Shown in pieces: positions 1 through 11,279 of a stretch of 64,000 nt of DNA; position 1 is the first letter of the stretch; every line of letters begins with the position of its first letter. The notes beneath the pieces were generated by a model. That model had not been told where the DNA came from, made no database searches, and saw nothing but the letters and a program-made list of their open reading frames with translations. Position numbers and translations under genes: made by a program. The stretch covers positions 3,043,144-3,107,143 of the forward strand of contig OY848931.1 of the NCBI GenBank assembly GCA_963693285.1, read 5' to 3'. Source of the DNA: Xestospongia muta (Eukaryota; Porifera; Demospongiae; Haplosclerida; Petrosiidae).

Positions 1-3000
1 CCAAGATTAATATCTCTATTGGTAATACTGTATGTGAGTAGTGAATTATTACCAATATCTGCATCAGTGGCTTGTACTGTGACTATGTTACTGCGATAAT
101 TGGCTATCTCTGTATCTGTGAGAGATACAGCATATGGAGCACCCACAAATTGTGGTGTATTATCATTGACATCTAATACAGTGATTGTGACCTACATAAT
201 ATCAAAAGATGAATAATTCTAATTGTGTTGAATTAAAAGTTACCTCCATGTCTGTTGTTAATGTACCATCACTAGCTCTAATCTTTAGTGTATAACTCGG
301 TGTTCTCTCTCGGTCCAGTTCTACTCTATTTCTAATTGTACCATTACTGTCAATAGAGAAGACTTGTTCTTCGTCTCCTTCTATAATGGAATAGGTAATA
401 TCATTTGTGAAGCTGTTCAATAATTCATTAAAGTCAACAGCTGGACAACGTGTTACTACACTGCCTGTGTTAATATCTTCAGGGACAGATGCATTACATG
501 GTCCTAAAAACTCTGGTCCTCTCTCATCGACATTAATTACGTTAAATGTTACAAGCTGTGAGGTTGACTGCATAGGTGCACCTCTATCAGTAGCTACAAC
601 AGTAATATTATGCTGAGTTTGTGTTTCAAAGTCTAGTGAGATTGCTAGTCTAATCAATCCGTTGTTTTTAGTGATATTAAAGAAGCAGGGAGATGAAATT
701 GTTGAAGCACAGTTTTCACGACCGCTGATGCTGTACGTTACTTCAGCATTAATGCCAATATCATCATCTACTGCTGTTACTTGGAATAGTATTGTGTTAA
801 CGCTTGTTGTTTCCGCCACATTCCTGACATAATTAGCTGCAAGAAAACGTGGTGCATTGTCATTTTTATCAGTCACTCGAACTGTAGCAGTAGCTGTAGC
901 TGTGGTCTGAGGTGTCCCCAGGTCATTAGCAAAAATATTAAATTGATATATATCAATGGTTTCACGATCAAATGGTTGTATTGCTGAGACTTGTCCACTG
1001 ACTGGATCAATAGTAAAGTTAACAGTGTTTGAACTGTTCTCTATAGAGTATCGTATCATTCCATTACTACCTGCGTCAGCATCAGTAGCTGAGACAGTAA
1101 AGAGTAAAGTCACTCCAACAGTATTCTCAGGTATAGTTCTGTTATAAGAGGTTGGATCAAAGATGGGGGGATTATCATTGATGTCAATAAGTTGTATTGT
1201 AATGTTTTGACTGGTTTGACGAGGACCAGGACGTTGAGCATTATCTGTAGCCACAACGACAAGCACTTCCTCACAATTAGGAGGCGGAAAATGACCTTCT
1301 TCAACTAATAACTCACGATCGAGTTTTTGAGCAGTTGTTATTACTCCAGTTGTAGAATTGATACGAAAAAATTCAGAAACACCACCAGGTCGAAAGAAAT
1401 AAGTGATAACGTCACTGCCATCACCATCAGTAGCAACCACGGTACCAAGGACTGTTCCTGCTGGTTCTTCCTCTTTCACACTAAAATTAAATAACCCTGA
1501 AAACTCTGGAGAGAATTCATTGACATCAATTACATTGACAGTTAATGTTGCATTAGATGTATGCTTGCCATCATTAGCTACAATAGTTAGTACATGTTGC
1601 CTTTTGTCTTCAAAATCTAAGGAGGCACGTAAACTAACAATGCCAGTTGTCCCATTAATGGCAAAAGGACCATCTATGTCACTACCAGAGGCAAAATGAA
1701 AGATAACAGTCATTTCATCTAAGTCTGTTGCTGTAAATTGAGCTACTTCAAAACCAATTGGTTCACTTTCCAGTACATCAATTTCAACATTACCAGAGAT
1801 ATTAGGAGGATGGTCATTCACATTGGTGACAATGACGTAAACCATAGCTGTACCTGACAAAACTGGAGTGCCTTGATCTTTAGCTATAACAGTCAAATTG
1901 AAACTGTTTTGTTCCTCAAAGTCAAGAGAAGAGACAAGTGATAGTTGACCTGTTAGATTATTAATGAAGAAATGATTTCCAATATTACCATTTGTTATAG
2001 AATATAGGATCATTGCATTAAGAGTAGCAGGATCATCTCTGTCGAATGCAGTAAGCGTAACTAGTGGACCGAGTTGTTGATCCTCTGGTAGAATGAGACG
2101 AATTATATCTGGCCTAAATTCTGGAGCATTGTCATTTATATCGAGGACAGTTATGTTCACTTCAACTCTGTTCTGACGCATAGGCTGACCTTGATCTTCT
2201 GCTTTCACAATGAATGTAAACATAGGGGCAGTCTCTCTATCAATATCATTATCAACAGTAATTAAGCCAGTGTTTTCATTGATGGCAAATGGGACTACAG
2301 TATTACCACTAACAATACTGTACTCAATAGCACCATTGGAACCAGAATCTAAATCAGTAGCATTGATTTGAATAACTACTGTACCATTTGGTGAGTGTTC
2401 TATGACATCAGCTGTATATGGTGTTTGGAGAAACTGTGGTGTATTATCATTAACATCCAATATTTCTACTATAACAGAGATATTGGTTGACAACCCGTCA
2501 AAATTACTAGCCACAATATCAAAAGTATAAAGTGTTATACCTTCATCAGCATCTAATGGTCCAGACACACTTAGCAGCCCATTATTTCGATTAATGGAAA
2601 AAGGGAGATTTTGTAGTCGAGAAGAAATATTGTAAGTTACCACAGCGTTTATACCAATGTCATCATCTACTGCTGTATATTGATGAAGAGGAGTATTTAC
2701 TGATGTGTCTTCTCTTATAGCAAATCTGGTTTGTGGATTGTTTACAAATCTCGGTGCATTGTCATTGACATCCATCACTAATACTGTGACATTAGTTTCA
2801 ATAGAAAAACTAGGAGATCCAGAATCTTGTACAATTACTCTAACATCGTATCTGTCTCGTGTTTCACGATCTAATGATTCATTTAACAATATCCGACCAA
2901 GATTGTCAATAATGAATGGTAGATTAGTTGGTAATAGTGTATATACTAACATACCATTAGAGACTGAAGAGAGATCAGGGTCATTTACTTCTATTTCACC

Positions 3001-6000
3001 TATCAAACTCGCTACAGTTAAGTTCTCAAACACAGAGAATTCACAAGTGTCATTGAGTGCACACAGTGTAGTAAATACAGGAGGTTCATTGATATCAAGG
3101 ATATTAATGGTCTGGTTTGCAGTAGCTGTAGCACCTCCAGGAGAAGACGTAGCTTGGACTATCAACTGATATTGTGACCGTGTCTCAAAATTTAATACAG
3201 ACGAATCATTAACTGTTATATCTCCTGTGTCCTGGTCAATAAGGAATGCATTTCCAAAATTACCACGTATAATAGAATACGAGATAGTTCCTGCTCCTCC
3301 GGATGCTCTCACTCGTGTGACATTGGTTCCTGCAGGAGTAGTCTCAGGAATGGAAACGGGAGACAATGGATCAAATTGGAGTTGGTTACGTACAACAACA
3401 ACATGTATAGTGACTTTTCCTCTATGACAAGAAGCATTGACATTTTCAGCAACAACCAAGAGTTCATAGTAAGCTTGTTGAGCAATACTCAATGGTTTAC
3501 GAACATATAAAATCCCAGTAATATTATCAATTTCAAATTCCTCTCCATCATTTCCCTTCTTAATACGATAGTAGAAACTAAAAGGAAGATATCACAACTT
3601 GTTTATAATAGTCACGACAATAGAAACATTATAGTACGTCATGTGTTATAGCTGCAATAGTAGATTCCTTATAAGGCAACTGAAGAGGATATTGTTAAGG
3701 AGTAGGCTATGACTTGTTCATCAAACCGTATAAGGGAGTAATAACCAGAACTAGTAGGCTTGTGTATGTAGTGGTTCAGTTTACACTAACATACTTATCT
3801 GGGCATGAGTTGTTACATACACATAGACACACTCAATAAAATAAAGTCCCTTGTATGTCTTCACAAACATACTATATGGACTATAACACAGTAAACAGAT
3901 ACATACCACACACTCAATATAATATAATAAAGTCCCTTATATGTCTTCACAAACATAATTATATTATATGAACTATAACACAGCAAACAGATACATACCA
4001 CAGACTCAATATAATATAATAAAGTCCTTATATGTCTTCACAAACCTACTATATAGACTATAATAACACAGCAAACAGATACATACCTTTCTGTGGTCAC
4101 TTTCAGTTGTGCATCAAGGTCAAAGATAGCTTGATCTACGACACCTTCACGCGCATATGCTGTGAACTCTTCCTTTCTAAACAGCATGTCCCAAATTATG
4201 ACAGTAAATGAGTTCTTATACTTAATACCTCTTACTGATATGTATACGAACTAAAGATATAAAGAGATGTTAATAAAAATAATGCCAATCAACACTTGAT
4301 AGCTGCATAGTGATAATATATCACTAGTGCAAGAATGTCCTTCAAGTATCTACATCACTCGTTAGTATGAGGTAATGTGTAAATTAATACTTACTCTCTT
4401 TATTTTCTTGCCAAATTTTAGTACAACACTTCGTCTGTCAGATTTTGAGTCTTCATTTCTTACAACAATGTTTTTATCATCCAAAGGTCCTGGATTAGGT
4501 TTTGAACTAGAGGCGTACAGATGACATTGACCATACAGATCAATCTGTTCAATTATAACAGACACTGAGAAAGCATTGCATTCAGTTTGAAAGAAACGGA
4601 AACTATCACCAGGTACATCAGTGGTTGTGTTCTGTCCTGGCTCAACTATAGCTGGAGCTAATAAAATAAAAAAATTAGACAATTCAACCAGACAAGTGAT
4701 TGCCAATTATCTTTGTAATTTTAATTAACACTGTCATGTAGGTACCAAACTGGGCATAAGGAATTAATCAAAAGCATTCCTCACTCTATATTTATTTCAT
4801 CATTATCTCAAAATGGTGACTGTTTATTGTTTATCTAAAAGTACAAATTAGTATACTAAGGAAAGAGATATGTTTATGATTAATACTCTTAATTGTAAAT
4901 ACAAAATTAACGTCACTAGAACAACAGGAAAATTAAAATATTAACATGCCATACTCATAGTTCCAAAGATTTAAAAAATGCAGTCGGATGATTTGGCTAG
5001 TTTGTTTAATGAAAGGACACTTTGCTGAGCTCTGTTGATGCAACAGTAAACAGGATAATAGTCTTACAAAAGCTATCTAATACCTAACATCTATACATCT
5101 TCAGTACATTTCCAAATATGATTAAAGTAGACTTGCCAAGCAACTCACTGTCACAACATGTAAGTTTAAAGTAGACTTGCCAAAATACTTTTAAAAAACA
5201 ACTCACTGTCACAGGTGGTAAAACTGAGAAAGTCAACAAATCCTTGTGCATCATTGAAGGAGTCCAACAAGTATACATGAAGTCTGTCAGGATCAGAGGC
5301 AATAAACTTAAGTTCTGAAAGGTCGATATTACCAATACCAACAGCATATACTTGTACACCAGAAGCATGCAGTGATATAGTAACTTCATCAATCGGCAAT
5401 CGATTGGAGCGACCATCTGTCACAAGGACAGCTACACGAGGAATCCCTTCTGTGAGAGGTCGAGCACCTCGTTGCTGTTGAGGGTTTAGAATGACACCAG
5501 CTTGAAATAGGCCTAAAGCAGTAGCAGTCCAACCACCAGGATAACCAATTCTTGCAATTCTATCTTGTATAGTTTCTTTAGAGCTAAAGTCATCAAGATC
5601 AAATCTAACATAGGCATGTGTAGAATAAGTTATCAATCCAACTTGAGTAGCATTTGGACCAATTTGAAAGAAATCGATGACACTACTCAAAAATCGGAGA
5701 GCAATTCTGTTATTATCCCTGCCAATGCTACCAGATTGGTCCAAAATAAACACAATATCAAGTGAAGTATCACATACTAGAAAATGTAAGTAATTAAAAA
5801 AATTCTAAATAATGTCCTTACCATCTGGTATGACACAAAGTCGTGCATAGCCTTCTATGTCCCAAGCAACCCAATCAAAATTTGCATCTGAAACAGCAAA
5901 TTTTAATAGATCGGATGCATTACTGTTAGCCACATGAATTGTAACACATCTTCCTAGAATATAGACCATATAACTCAAGTGAAAACAAATGTTATTATCT

Positions 6001-6409
6001 TACCTTCATAATGTAGTGAAGTGTTGGAAACTGAATAATCAGGATAAGGCGTCCATGCTTTGAGAATATAGAGTTTAACATAATAAAATGCATAATAGTG
6101 TTCTGCAAGGACTGTCAGTCTTGAATGCATTCTTGAGGACATGATACGGCTATTATCATCATAGAAATACATATTGTTGCCAGAGTAAGTCACTAATTCT
6201 CCAAATTTCTGCATTCCCCTTGCAATGCGTAACTTGATTGGTCTGCATTCTACGTCTTCATCTCTGTCGGGATAACGATCTCCTCTCGTAAATCTATATG
6301 GCAATGGTCCCTTACTGTACTGGTATTGGTCATCATCTGACGCCTCAGCAACTGGTACACAGTACTGAAATATCAAGAGGACTATATATAATGGTAATAC
6401 TGCTTTCAT
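1..6409 (-). CDS. hedgling: Hedgling: hedge domain + VWA + cadherin repeats (3' partial)
   Basis: A cell-surface protein read on the minus strand in exons 6409-6004, 5953-5822, 5776-5207, 4657-4395, 4250-4087, 3577-244 and 191-1, continuing past the left edge. The first exon starts with a hydrophobic signal peptide and leads into a domain aligning with the hedgehog N-terminal signal domain, including SLHYEGR across the first splice junction and FDWV before the end of exon 2. Exon 3 is a VWA domain with an intact metal-ion site (DQSGS, the Thr in GGWTATALG, the Asp in VLVTDGRS). Exons 4-5 form a short cysteine-containing beta-rich segment I cannot name. The 3.3 kb exon then carries about ten cadherin repeats marked by DxNDNxP-type linkers, many Asn-glycosylation sites and paired LDRE/LDFE motifs. 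Published sponge Hedgling has this order and ends in a transmembrane segment; that part is outside. There is no Hint/autoprocessing domain in view. The start is the first ATG before the signal peptide. Confidence 0.9.
3829..4086. repeat. About 85-95 bp tandem repeat, three units, carrying the splice donor
   Basis: Three imperfect head-to-tail units (roughly 3829-3909, 3910-4000, 4001-4086) lie in the Hedgling intron. Each holds an actcaata..aaagtcc block, atgtcttcacaaac, and ends in acagatacatac. On the minus strand the last motif is the GTATGTATCTGT donor. The unit ending at 4086 supplies the real donor of the exon 4250-4087; the other two are decoy copies. Confidence 0.8.
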
Positions 6410-6631
6410 CTTAGTACCACATCAGCAGCTCTGCAATGTGACTAGAAATAACGAGAAAAGTTTAGACTGATCTCTTTTCGATGGATTCACTCCTTTTATC
6501 GTAGCTGCCGCGAGACAGCACTGCATTTCTGAGGGTACACATTTCAAGTATAATGTATATAGTACATGCTAGAAATACACGTGTCAATGCTTGTCTCCAT
6601 GCCTACGATGATCACGTGATACGCCATCAAG
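6410..6631. promoter_or_regulatory. Divergent promoter hedgling / ACBD5-like
   Basis: 222 bp separate the two start codons. The interval holds the 10-bp palindrome ATCACGTGAT at 6611-6620, an E-box of the bHLH-zipper type (USF/MITF/TFEB core CACGTG). It also has a second CACGTG at about 6578. The ACBD5 start codon sits in AAGATGGC, a form often seen at animal start sites. No TATA box is evident. Confidence 0.55.
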
Positions 6632-9600
6632 ATGGCTACTTCTAGTGGTAATCGTAATGGTAGGAAAGAAAAACCCATTCAAGAGAGATTTGAGAGTGCA
6701 GTAGGTGTAATACGATCTCTACCGAAAGATGGTAAGAAGATGCATATGAAATTATTGGTTTACTTCTTCTGACATAATTATTGAATAATAATTCACTTAT
6801 TAGGACCCTATCAGCCATCAAACATGGTCAAGTTAAAGGTATCTTTAATGACTAATTAACTTATTGGATGTCAAATTACCACATTAATTTGTTAATTGCC
6901 TTTGCAATGTACTTGTACACAAGAACTTGCATATGATGTCACAATAATTAAATTTTTGGCAATTAGAGCAGTAGGCCAGCTTATCTCTATAGTGTGTTGG
7001 GAAATTACTTTATTACTAATGTAGCTAGATAAAATTTTCTGTTAGCTCTGCAGGTTATAAGATATGCATTGTACTACTACACATTGTATTGATATTATTT
7101 GTTCAAAGGATTTTATATCTCATCTCTAGTTTTATGGTTTATATAAACAAGCTAAAGAGGGTCCGAACACTACTCCCAAACCAGGTTTCTGGGACCCTAC
7201 AGCTCGAGCAAAATGGTATGATGTAAATATTAAGTTAGTTGTACTCAATTTGCAAGTCTTATCATTTGATCTTATCTGCAAACTTGATACAACTTTCACA
7301 GATCCCAAGTGTTATCTTAAACATAATTAAATTACTATCTTAAACATAATTATATTATTATCTTAATTACTAATTACTATATAAGTACATTATAGTAGTG
7401 TTGTGTGCCTCTTCTAATAATGACTTGGTCATTTTTGGCAAAGTAAGAGGAAACTTTGTTCTTAGTTTTTATAAGCACTTATATTATGGCTTGTGGGTTG
7501 TTTTCCAGCTGTTATTATTATTATTATTATTACCAAATATAGCTGATATCGCTTCAGCTCCTACAACTTTATTAATTTGTACACACATAGCATTTCCTTT
7601 TATAAATAACTTCATGCCATATTGAGAATAAACTATACTATGAATATTGTGAGTGAGAAATGGTCACGTATTGCTGACATTAATTTTAATAGTAAAATTA
7701 TATATAATAAGTGAACATATTATTCCATGGGCTGGTAACCTAGTGTTATTTTAGTATGATAAAACCTTTTGATTTTAGTTTAGTTTTAGCATACCCATAT
7801 AAAAAAAAATTTGGTTTAGTTTTAGTCTTAGTAGCTCATTTAGATTTCTTTTTAGTTCTAATTTTAGTGTCTCAGGATGTCTTTCAGTTAGTTTAGAGTA
7901 AAAATTTTAGCTTTAGTTTTAATTGAAATGAATTTCAAAGGAGAATATATTTCAGTTCTGTCTAAGTTATTGTCAACCTGTCCACTGTAAGTATCTTCTC
8001 AAATGGCTTGTGTGTTTTAAGTCTAATTATTTGCCATAATTAAAGCTAGTTCACATACAACAACTTCAAATATACCTGAAATTAAAGTCTTTAGAATATA
8101 ATTTCAACTTATGCTTTTTCGAGGTGTTATTGATATGATTATTACTAAATATAGCTTATGCTCCAGCTCCTACAGCTTTATTTATATAAGTACATATCAT
8201 ATTTCCTTTATAAATAACTTCATGCCATATTGAGCATAACTATGCTATGAATATCGTGAGTGAAAAATGTAAATCACGTATTGCTGACATCAACTTTTAT
8301 AATAAAATTTGAAAGGATATAATTTCAACTCAGCTGATTTTGGTACAATATGAACCTTAGTTAAATAGTGACACACTCAAGTTTTTATTGTCTGGCATAC
8401 ACAGCATGCCAAGCAATCTTATAATTGTTTAGATTATGTGTTATATATATATATATATATATATATATAATGATGAGTGTGACTGACTGATCATACTCAA
8501 ACATGTCTTGCTAGCTTGCTTCTCTGCCTAATTTCTAGCATTCTATAGCTATAGTCTTCCACAGACACTGCTACTAATTATACAATCTTTGTAGTTCTAG
8601 TCAATGTTTCATTGTGAAATCAGTATCTTTTAAAACAATTATTAGATGACGATTTTCCATTATATTCTTGTTATACTCCAGTAATACATGTACTTACACA
8701 TGTACATGTAGATATATGTATCTATAATGTAGGTACATGTATTTACATGTAGATACATGTAAATACATGTAACCACATATACTATAGTTTACATGTAGGT
8801 ACATGTAAATACATATAGCTACATATGCTATAGTTTACATGTATTTACATATACTATAGTTGCAAATAGTTGTAGCTACAAATGAATCCTTACAAGCACA
8901 TCTTGATAGTTTATGTTGTTAGGTTTTGTGGGTAACAAGAATATAATTGTAAAAATTGTCCTAACATTATTTTAATGGAACCGCTATTGCTATAAGGGAC
9001 TTGATTATTGCTAACTTTGAAGACTGTAGAGTTGGTACAAACTATAGAGCTACTCAAAGATGTTTTATCAAGTAACAAAATGTAGAGGCTTCGATCAGTT
9101 ACTCCCAATTCAAAGCACACGTGGTAAAAGTATTGATGTTTTCATTGGTTTGCTATGTGCATCGGTAGTTACTGTATACAGGTTAACTTTATTGGTCAGC
9201 TTTGAAAGTCACATACACCAACATAATAAAATGAAAAAAAGTAGACGTACAAATATAGTTAACATGTGGTCCAAAACAATCTTAGGACCACCTGGCATGC
9301 TCCACATTCTAGGCAGAAAAAGCAATAAACAATAAAGTCACTATCTAATATTATCAAATGTAATTTAGAAATAAAATTTTAGTTATAGTTTTGATTTGGA
9401 TAGGTCCAAAACATTTAGTTTTCATTTTAGTTGTTATTGAGGTAGTCAATTTTAGTTTAGTTTTAGTTAGTATCTAAATAATTTTTATCTTTACTAAATT
9501 ATAGTTTAGTTTTAGTTTTGGTATACCAAAATAGCACTAGTTCAGGTACTCTCATATGTGTTTATTGTCTGTACATGTTAGGGAAGCCTGGACACTTTGT

Positions 9601-11100
9601 GGTGAAATGACCAAAGAAGAAGCAATGAGAATGTATATACAAGAATTACAACAGGTTAGGTTGGTCTGACTCACAAAGATCTCCAAATCTTTAAACTGTT
9701 CTTCCACATTTTATTTAAGTATTTGCTAAGAAAGAGTCAAATTTATATTCTTGACTGACTCAAATGTTTGTACAATGTCCCTACACATGTAGATAATTTT
9801 TATACTCTGAATTTACTGAGCAGCAATCAATTTATTGTGTTATTACACTCAGATAGTTGAAACAATGCCTCAGACAAAAGAAGTGGAAAAATTCTTGACA
9901 GATATCGGTCCATTCTATGAACTTGTTGAAGTAGACAAACCAAAAAAGGATGACTCAACAATGGAGAAAGAACAAGATAACAATGAAGAAGTAAGTGACA
10001 AAGAAGAAGAAAGTGACAACGATAGTTCTGCTACAAAACTGATCAAGTCTTCTAAAAGAGTTACTTTTGGTGATAAACCAGTAGAAATAGTCAAACAAGA
10101 ACAAGAAGACAGTGATAGTGAAGTAGAATTCCAGGACTCATTTGATAATTTACCATTATCCACACCTCCTGCTGTAAGTCAGTGAAATAGATGGTCATTG
10201 TTACTTTTCTCATAGTCTTCAAGTCACTCTAGGATTCAACGTCGACCAACACCATATATTTCCCAAAGTGGCATACCTCTTGGCGAAATTCTAGCACATA
10301 ATCCTACTGGACATGAAGACTCTGTGTCAACTAATTTATTTGGTAGTCCGTCAACTAGTAAAACCAGCCTGGTCTCACCAACCCCAAATTCCAGATCTGG
10401 TTTCACAGGAGACCAAGGAATGATAGCTCCCAGTCCTGGTATCTCTGAGACAGGAGGACAACCTCTCTCTTCTAATGAAGTGCTTACCCAACTTGCCTAT
10501 AATGTACAGGTATATATACCTGAATCAATAATGAGAGAATGTTAATATTTTTGAGTGCATGCATATTATTTAGTAGATATTAATGGGATACTGTTACGGA
10601 GAGTAACATCATTGATATTGTACACTTCCAATATCCTATCATTGTAACAAGTACTAACTACAGTGTCTTCCTATACAATATAATTGTAGTATAGTCATAG
10701 TCCTATTGGTCTTATTTGTAGGGATGTACTTGCATGACGTATTTTATATCTTAATAGGTTTTGACACAGCAGCTCTCTAATTTCCTACATCAGGTGAGAG
10801 GCTAAGTAATGACCAATTTATAAATGTTACATTTTATATGTTTTTTTTTTCTAATATTTGTCCAGGACCTATGTTAGTACTTATTCTTATTTATAGGTAC
10901 AGGATCTAACTCAACCCTCTCCAGCTCTAATGGTATGGAGAAGACCTTGGGGATTATTAATGTTAATTGTTGGACCAGTTATGATTAATATAATATTTAG
11001 ATATTGGTCTCACAATGGGACAACACCAGTCCCTTGGTGGATGTGGGCTATTGTGACTACTTGTCATATTATGTGCAATGTATTTGCCCTCCGACAATAA
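6632..11100 (+). CDS. ACBD5: ACBD5/ACBD4-like acyl-CoA-binding membrane protein
   Basis: Exons 6632-6731, 6804-6838, 7130-7215, 9582-9654, 9853-10173, 10216-10509, 10758-10793 and 10897-11100 give 382 residues. Residues from about 15 to 100 form an acyl-CoA-binding domain: [20 protein letters not shown], then [28 protein letters not shown] and [11 protein letters not shown]. This reads like ACBD5/4 rather than the short soluble ACBP. A long acidic, low-complexity middle follows (EEESDNDSS, then [10 protein letters not shown]). The C-terminus has hydrophobic stretches [15 protein letters not shown] and [18 protein letters not shown], consistent with the tail anchor of the family. In animals ACBD5 binds very-long-chain acyl-CoA on peroxisomes and tethers them to the ER via VAPB; function here is by homology. 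Intron 3 is inflated to 2.4 kb by repeats. The last exons are also duplicated downstream at 16090-16781. Confidence 0.88.
7526..7720. repeat. Dispersed repeat, copy 1 (with 8127-8310)
   Basis: This segment shares long diverged blocks with 8127-8310: accaaatatagct/actaaatatagct, cctacaactttat, ataacttcatgccatattgag and cacgtattgctgacat in the same order and orientation. Copy 2 lies inside the candidate transposon and copy 1 just outside it. Probably an older interspersed element. Confidence 0.6.
8127..8310. repeat. Dispersed repeat, copy 2 (with 7526-7720)
   Basis: Same ordered blocks as copy 1, including ataacttcatgccatattgag and tcacgtattgctgacatcaa, with scattered substitutions and short indels. 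Confidence 0.6.
8688..8880. repeat. Degenerate acatgta-rich tandem repeat
   Basis: Repeated tacatgta/gtacatgta words combined with a longer unit ending in atactatagtttacatg (near 8780, 8830 and 8855). The block is highly self-complementary because TACATGTA is palindromic. It lies in ACBD5 intron 3 inside the candidate element. Confidence 0.65.
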
Positions 11101-11279
11101 ATGTAATTTTATTAAAAAAGTTTTAAAGGTCCACATTTTACTGCATAATGTTAGTTATAGCTCTAGTGTGTGTAGAGTATAACACATAAAATAAGATTTA
11201 TTGAATATAAGTAGATGGGTGGGTTGTTATGTTAAGAACAGTTATCACCCTCTCCAAAGAATCTGAAGTTGGAAACAAC

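Larger units (their letters stand above)
7739..9541. mobile_element. Candidate non-autonomous DNA transposon with short TIRs, in ACBD5 intron 3
   Basis: The left end reads CTAG-TGTTATTTTAGTATGAT and the right end, reverse complemented, CTAG-TGCTATTTTGGTATACC, so about 20 bp are inverted with few mismatches. CTAG on both outer edges may be a 4-bp target duplication or part of the repeat. The interior has no credible transposase ORF. It does hold TTTTAGTTTAG-rich blocks near both ends, an (AT)n run near 8442-8469 and an acatgta-based repeat block. Confidence is limited because the arms are short. Confidence 0.4.

Noticed and set aside
1..6409. A true Hedgehog gene
   Set aside because: The hedge domain is followed by VWA and cadherin repeats, and no Hint autoprocessing domain is present in view.
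7398..7625. 75-codon hydrophobic frame in ACBD5 intron 3
   Set aside because: It lies in a dispersed repeat, has no conserved motif, and copy 2 at 8127-8310 does not keep the frame.
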